The notes beneath the pieces are model-generated. The model was not told the DNA's origin. It saw only the letters and a program-made list of their open reading frames with translations, and ran no database searches. A stretch of DNA of 64,000 bases from contig JAOATL010000021.1 of NCBI GenBank assembly GCA_030158125.1, positions 62,001 through 126,000 of the forward strand. The letters run 5' to 3'. The DNA is from Limnohabitans sp. (lineage in GTDB: Bacteria > Pseudomonadota > Gammaproteobacteria > Burkholderiales > Burkholderiaceae_C). Position numbers and translations under genes: made by a program. Every line of letters starts with the position of its first letter. The stretch's first letter is position 1. Positions 62,295 to 64,000 of the stretch are shown piece after piece.

Positions 62295-64000
62295 TTAAAG
62301 CATGAATGTCGACAAAACAGGGAATGCAGCAATGACTACAACACCCACCAACAATGCAGCGATATACGGCCAAATTGCAACAATCACATCGTCAGGTTTG
62401 GCATCACCGATTCGGCATGCAATGTAAAAACCAACGCCTATGGGCGGCATCATCAATCCAACATTCATGGCACACACAATGACCATGGAGTAATGGATAT
62501 CGTTAATGCCGAGTTTTTTGGCAATTGGAAACATGATGGGTGCCAGCAACAAAACAGCTGGCAAGCCTTCTAAAAGGCAACCCAAAATTAAAAACACCAA
62601 GACCGTAACTGCCATGAAGGCAACCCAACCACCTGGCAATGTGGTCAGAAATGATGAGAGCTGCTGAACGACACCACTCTGGGTAATGGCCCACGCCATA
62701 GCAGATGCTGTTCCCAAAATCAGCAAAATTGCGCCACTCAATGCTGCAGTTTCAACCAACATGGCATAGGTTCTGCGCCAGCCAATTCCGCCATACAGAA
62801 CTTGGCCAATTAGCAAGGCATACAGTACAGCAAGGGTGGACACTTCAGTTGCGGTGGCCACACCGCCACCAACTGCACTGCGGATTAAAAAAGGCAGCAC
62901 AAGCGCCGGCGCTGCAATCAGTGCCAATTTGCCAATGGCTTTGGCTGAAGGCCGCTTGATGTTTTCTGTCACTTCGTTGCGTGCCTTCCATCGTGCCAAG
63001 ACCAACAAAGCAAGCAGCAAAACCATGGCAACAAAGAATCCACTTTCAAACAAGCCCGCAATGGAGACGCCCGCGACCGATCCCAAAACAATCAACACAA
63101 TACTGGGCGGCACGGTGTCGGCCATCGCAGCCCCCGTCGCTAACAAGGCAACCATTTCCGACTGTTTGTTGCCACGTCTTTTCATTTCAGGAAAGAGTGC
63201 TGGTGCCACAGTGGCCATGTCAGATACCTTGGAGCCAGAAATGCCCGAGACAATGAACAACGAAGCCAGCAATACGTAAGACATGCCTGCTTTAACGTGC
63301 CCAATCAAAGAGGACAATAAGTCAACAATGGCTTTGCCCATGCCCGTAGCGTCCAGAATGCATCCGAGCAATACAAAAATGGGGACAGACACCAGCACGA
63401 TGTTCCCCATGCCCTCATCGATTCGCCCAACAATGACAACCAGCGGTACATTGCCTGTAAATGCTAAGTAGGACATCACGCCTATGCCAAAGCAAAATGC
63501 AATGGGGACACCTGCCACCAAACAAAATGCAACCAGCCCGCACAAAAAGATGCCAATATTCAGCAAACCCAGTTGCGAAAACTGACCTGTCAAACCTGAG
63601 CAAACGGCAATGAAGATGCCAACACCTACTACAGCAATACCAAGTGACTGCTTTGAAACAGTTTTGAGCGCGTAGGCGCCAATAACCATGAGCATCAACA
63701 CAAGTCCTGCAGCAATGGCAGACACTCTTACACCACTGGGAATCTCAAGCGCTGGCGAATTAACAATCCATTCACTTTCGACGTGCTCAATGGCTGGGCC
63801 AATTAAGAAGATCAGAAATGCACTGATTGCTACCAGCGTAAACGCATGAAATAGCTCGCGCATCGTCCCGTTCATTTTGTCGACAAACATGGTGAGGCGA
63901 AGGTGCTCATTTCGGTGCATCGCAAGCACAGCACCCAACATCGCCACCCAAATAAAGGCAAGCGAAACCGCCTCATCAATCCAGCCAACGGGCCTAGAGA
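62295..64000 (-). CDS. TRAP transporter fused DctQ-DctM permease (5' end outside the window)
   Basis: The frame is open to the right edge, so the N-terminus is missing. The first visible residues (GWIDEAVSLAFIWVAMLGAV, then LAMHRNEHLRL) are the DctQ small-subunit motif, and the rest is the DctM large subunit: many membrane helices with GIPIAF-like VAGVPIAFCFGIGV, ILLGCILD-like FVLLGCILDATGMG and LMMPPIGVGFYIACRIG. A fused QM permease imports a carboxylate or sugar acid with a separate DctP periplasmic protein, which must lie outside the window. It is probably first or second in the operon with the epimerase-like and SDR genes. Confidence 0.9.
   Translation of the reverse strand, partial: SRPVGWIDEAVSLAFIWVAMLGAVLAMHRNEHLRLTMFVDKMNGTMRELFHAFTLVAISAFLIFLIGPAIEHVESEWIVNSPALEIPSGVRVSAIAAGLVLMLMVIGAYALKTVSKQSLGIAVVGVGIFIAVCSGLTGQFSQLGLLNIGIFLCGLVAFCLVAGVPIAFCFGIGVMSYLAFTGNVPLVVIVGRIDEGMGNIVLVSVPIFVLLGCILDATGMGKAIVDLLSSLIGHVKAGMSYVLLASLFIVSGISGSKVSDMATVAPALFPEMKRRGNKQSEMVALLATGAAMADTVPPSIVLIVLGSVAGVSIAGLFESGFFVAMVLLLALLVLARWKARNEVTENIKRPSAKAIGKLALIAAPALVLPFLIRSAVGGGVATATEVSTLAVLYALLIGQVLYGGIGWRRTYAMLVETAALSGAILLILGTASAMAWAITQSGVVQQLSSFLTTLPGGWVAFMAVTVLVFLILGCLLEGLPAVLLLAPIMFPIAKKLGINDIHYSMVIVCAMNVGLMMPPIGVGFYIACRIGDAKPDDVIVAIWPYIAALLVGVVVIAAFPVLSTFML

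Overview
The window looks like a chromosome segment from a betaproteobacterium of the order Burkholderiales, most likely Comamonadaceae-like. This is inferred from gene families rather than from a marker gene. The signs are three orphan Bug/TctC-type periplasmic binding proteins, a Burkholderiales-type 16-strand porin, an AtuA-like pair, PutA with a divergent Lrp-type regulator, and many small carboxylate-catabolism genes. There is no rRNA gene, complete tRNA, CRISPR array, integrase or transposase.

Layout. (1) 1-18.7 kb is ordinary heterotrophic metabolism: the end of an IclR regulator, an M20 amidohydrolase, a TauD-like oxygenase, a hotdog thioesterase, PutA with its Lrp-type regulator, a HEAT-like protein next to a family-2 glycosyltransferase, an IPNS-like oxygenase behind a candidate sigma-54 promoter, an AtuA pair with a Bug protein, a cytosolic reductive-dehalogenase-like protein divergent from a Bug protein plus Cys-type sulfatase, and a VOC protein. 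(2) 18.8-50.3 kb is an accessory island: a two-partner secretion system (TpsB at 19.5-21.2 kb; an 8,568-residue TpsA adhesin at 21.3-47.0 kb) with a divergent histidine kinase and response regulator. Two copies of the same cupin gene plus tRNA 3' end flank it; the left copy is a shrunken pseudogene and the right copy is intact. (3) 50.3-52.1 kb holds small toxin-antitoxin cargo: an orphan VbhA-like antitoxin, an MNT antitoxin with a wrecked HEPN toxin, and a PIN/RHH pair. (4) 52.2-60.4 kb is a catabolic module: porin, YeiH-type transporter, AraC regulator, quinone oxidoreductase, TauD/TfdA dioxygenase, BKACE enzyme, small alpha/beta hydrolase and Bug protein. (5) 60.5-64 kb holds an SDR, an epimerase-like protein and a fused DctQ-DctM TRAP permease that runs off the right edge.

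The most unusual structure is a series of five direct, same-strand copies of a tRNA 3' end (anticodon loop to CCA, CAU-anticodon type) near 19.2, 50.25, 51.23, 52.07 and 60.46 kb. Four have a recognisable hairpin terminator on the CCA side, and three share about 35-40 bp of further sequence on the other side. They divide the accessory region into cassettes: adhesin island, TA cassette, TA cassette, catabolic cassette. I read them as relic attachment sites of tRNA-targeting integrative elements whose recombinase is missing from the window. A second strong signal is a pair of 18-19 bp sites, 21 bp apart, found both before the porin and in the divergent araC/qor promoter. It suggests that the local AraC regulator controls the whole catabolic cassette.
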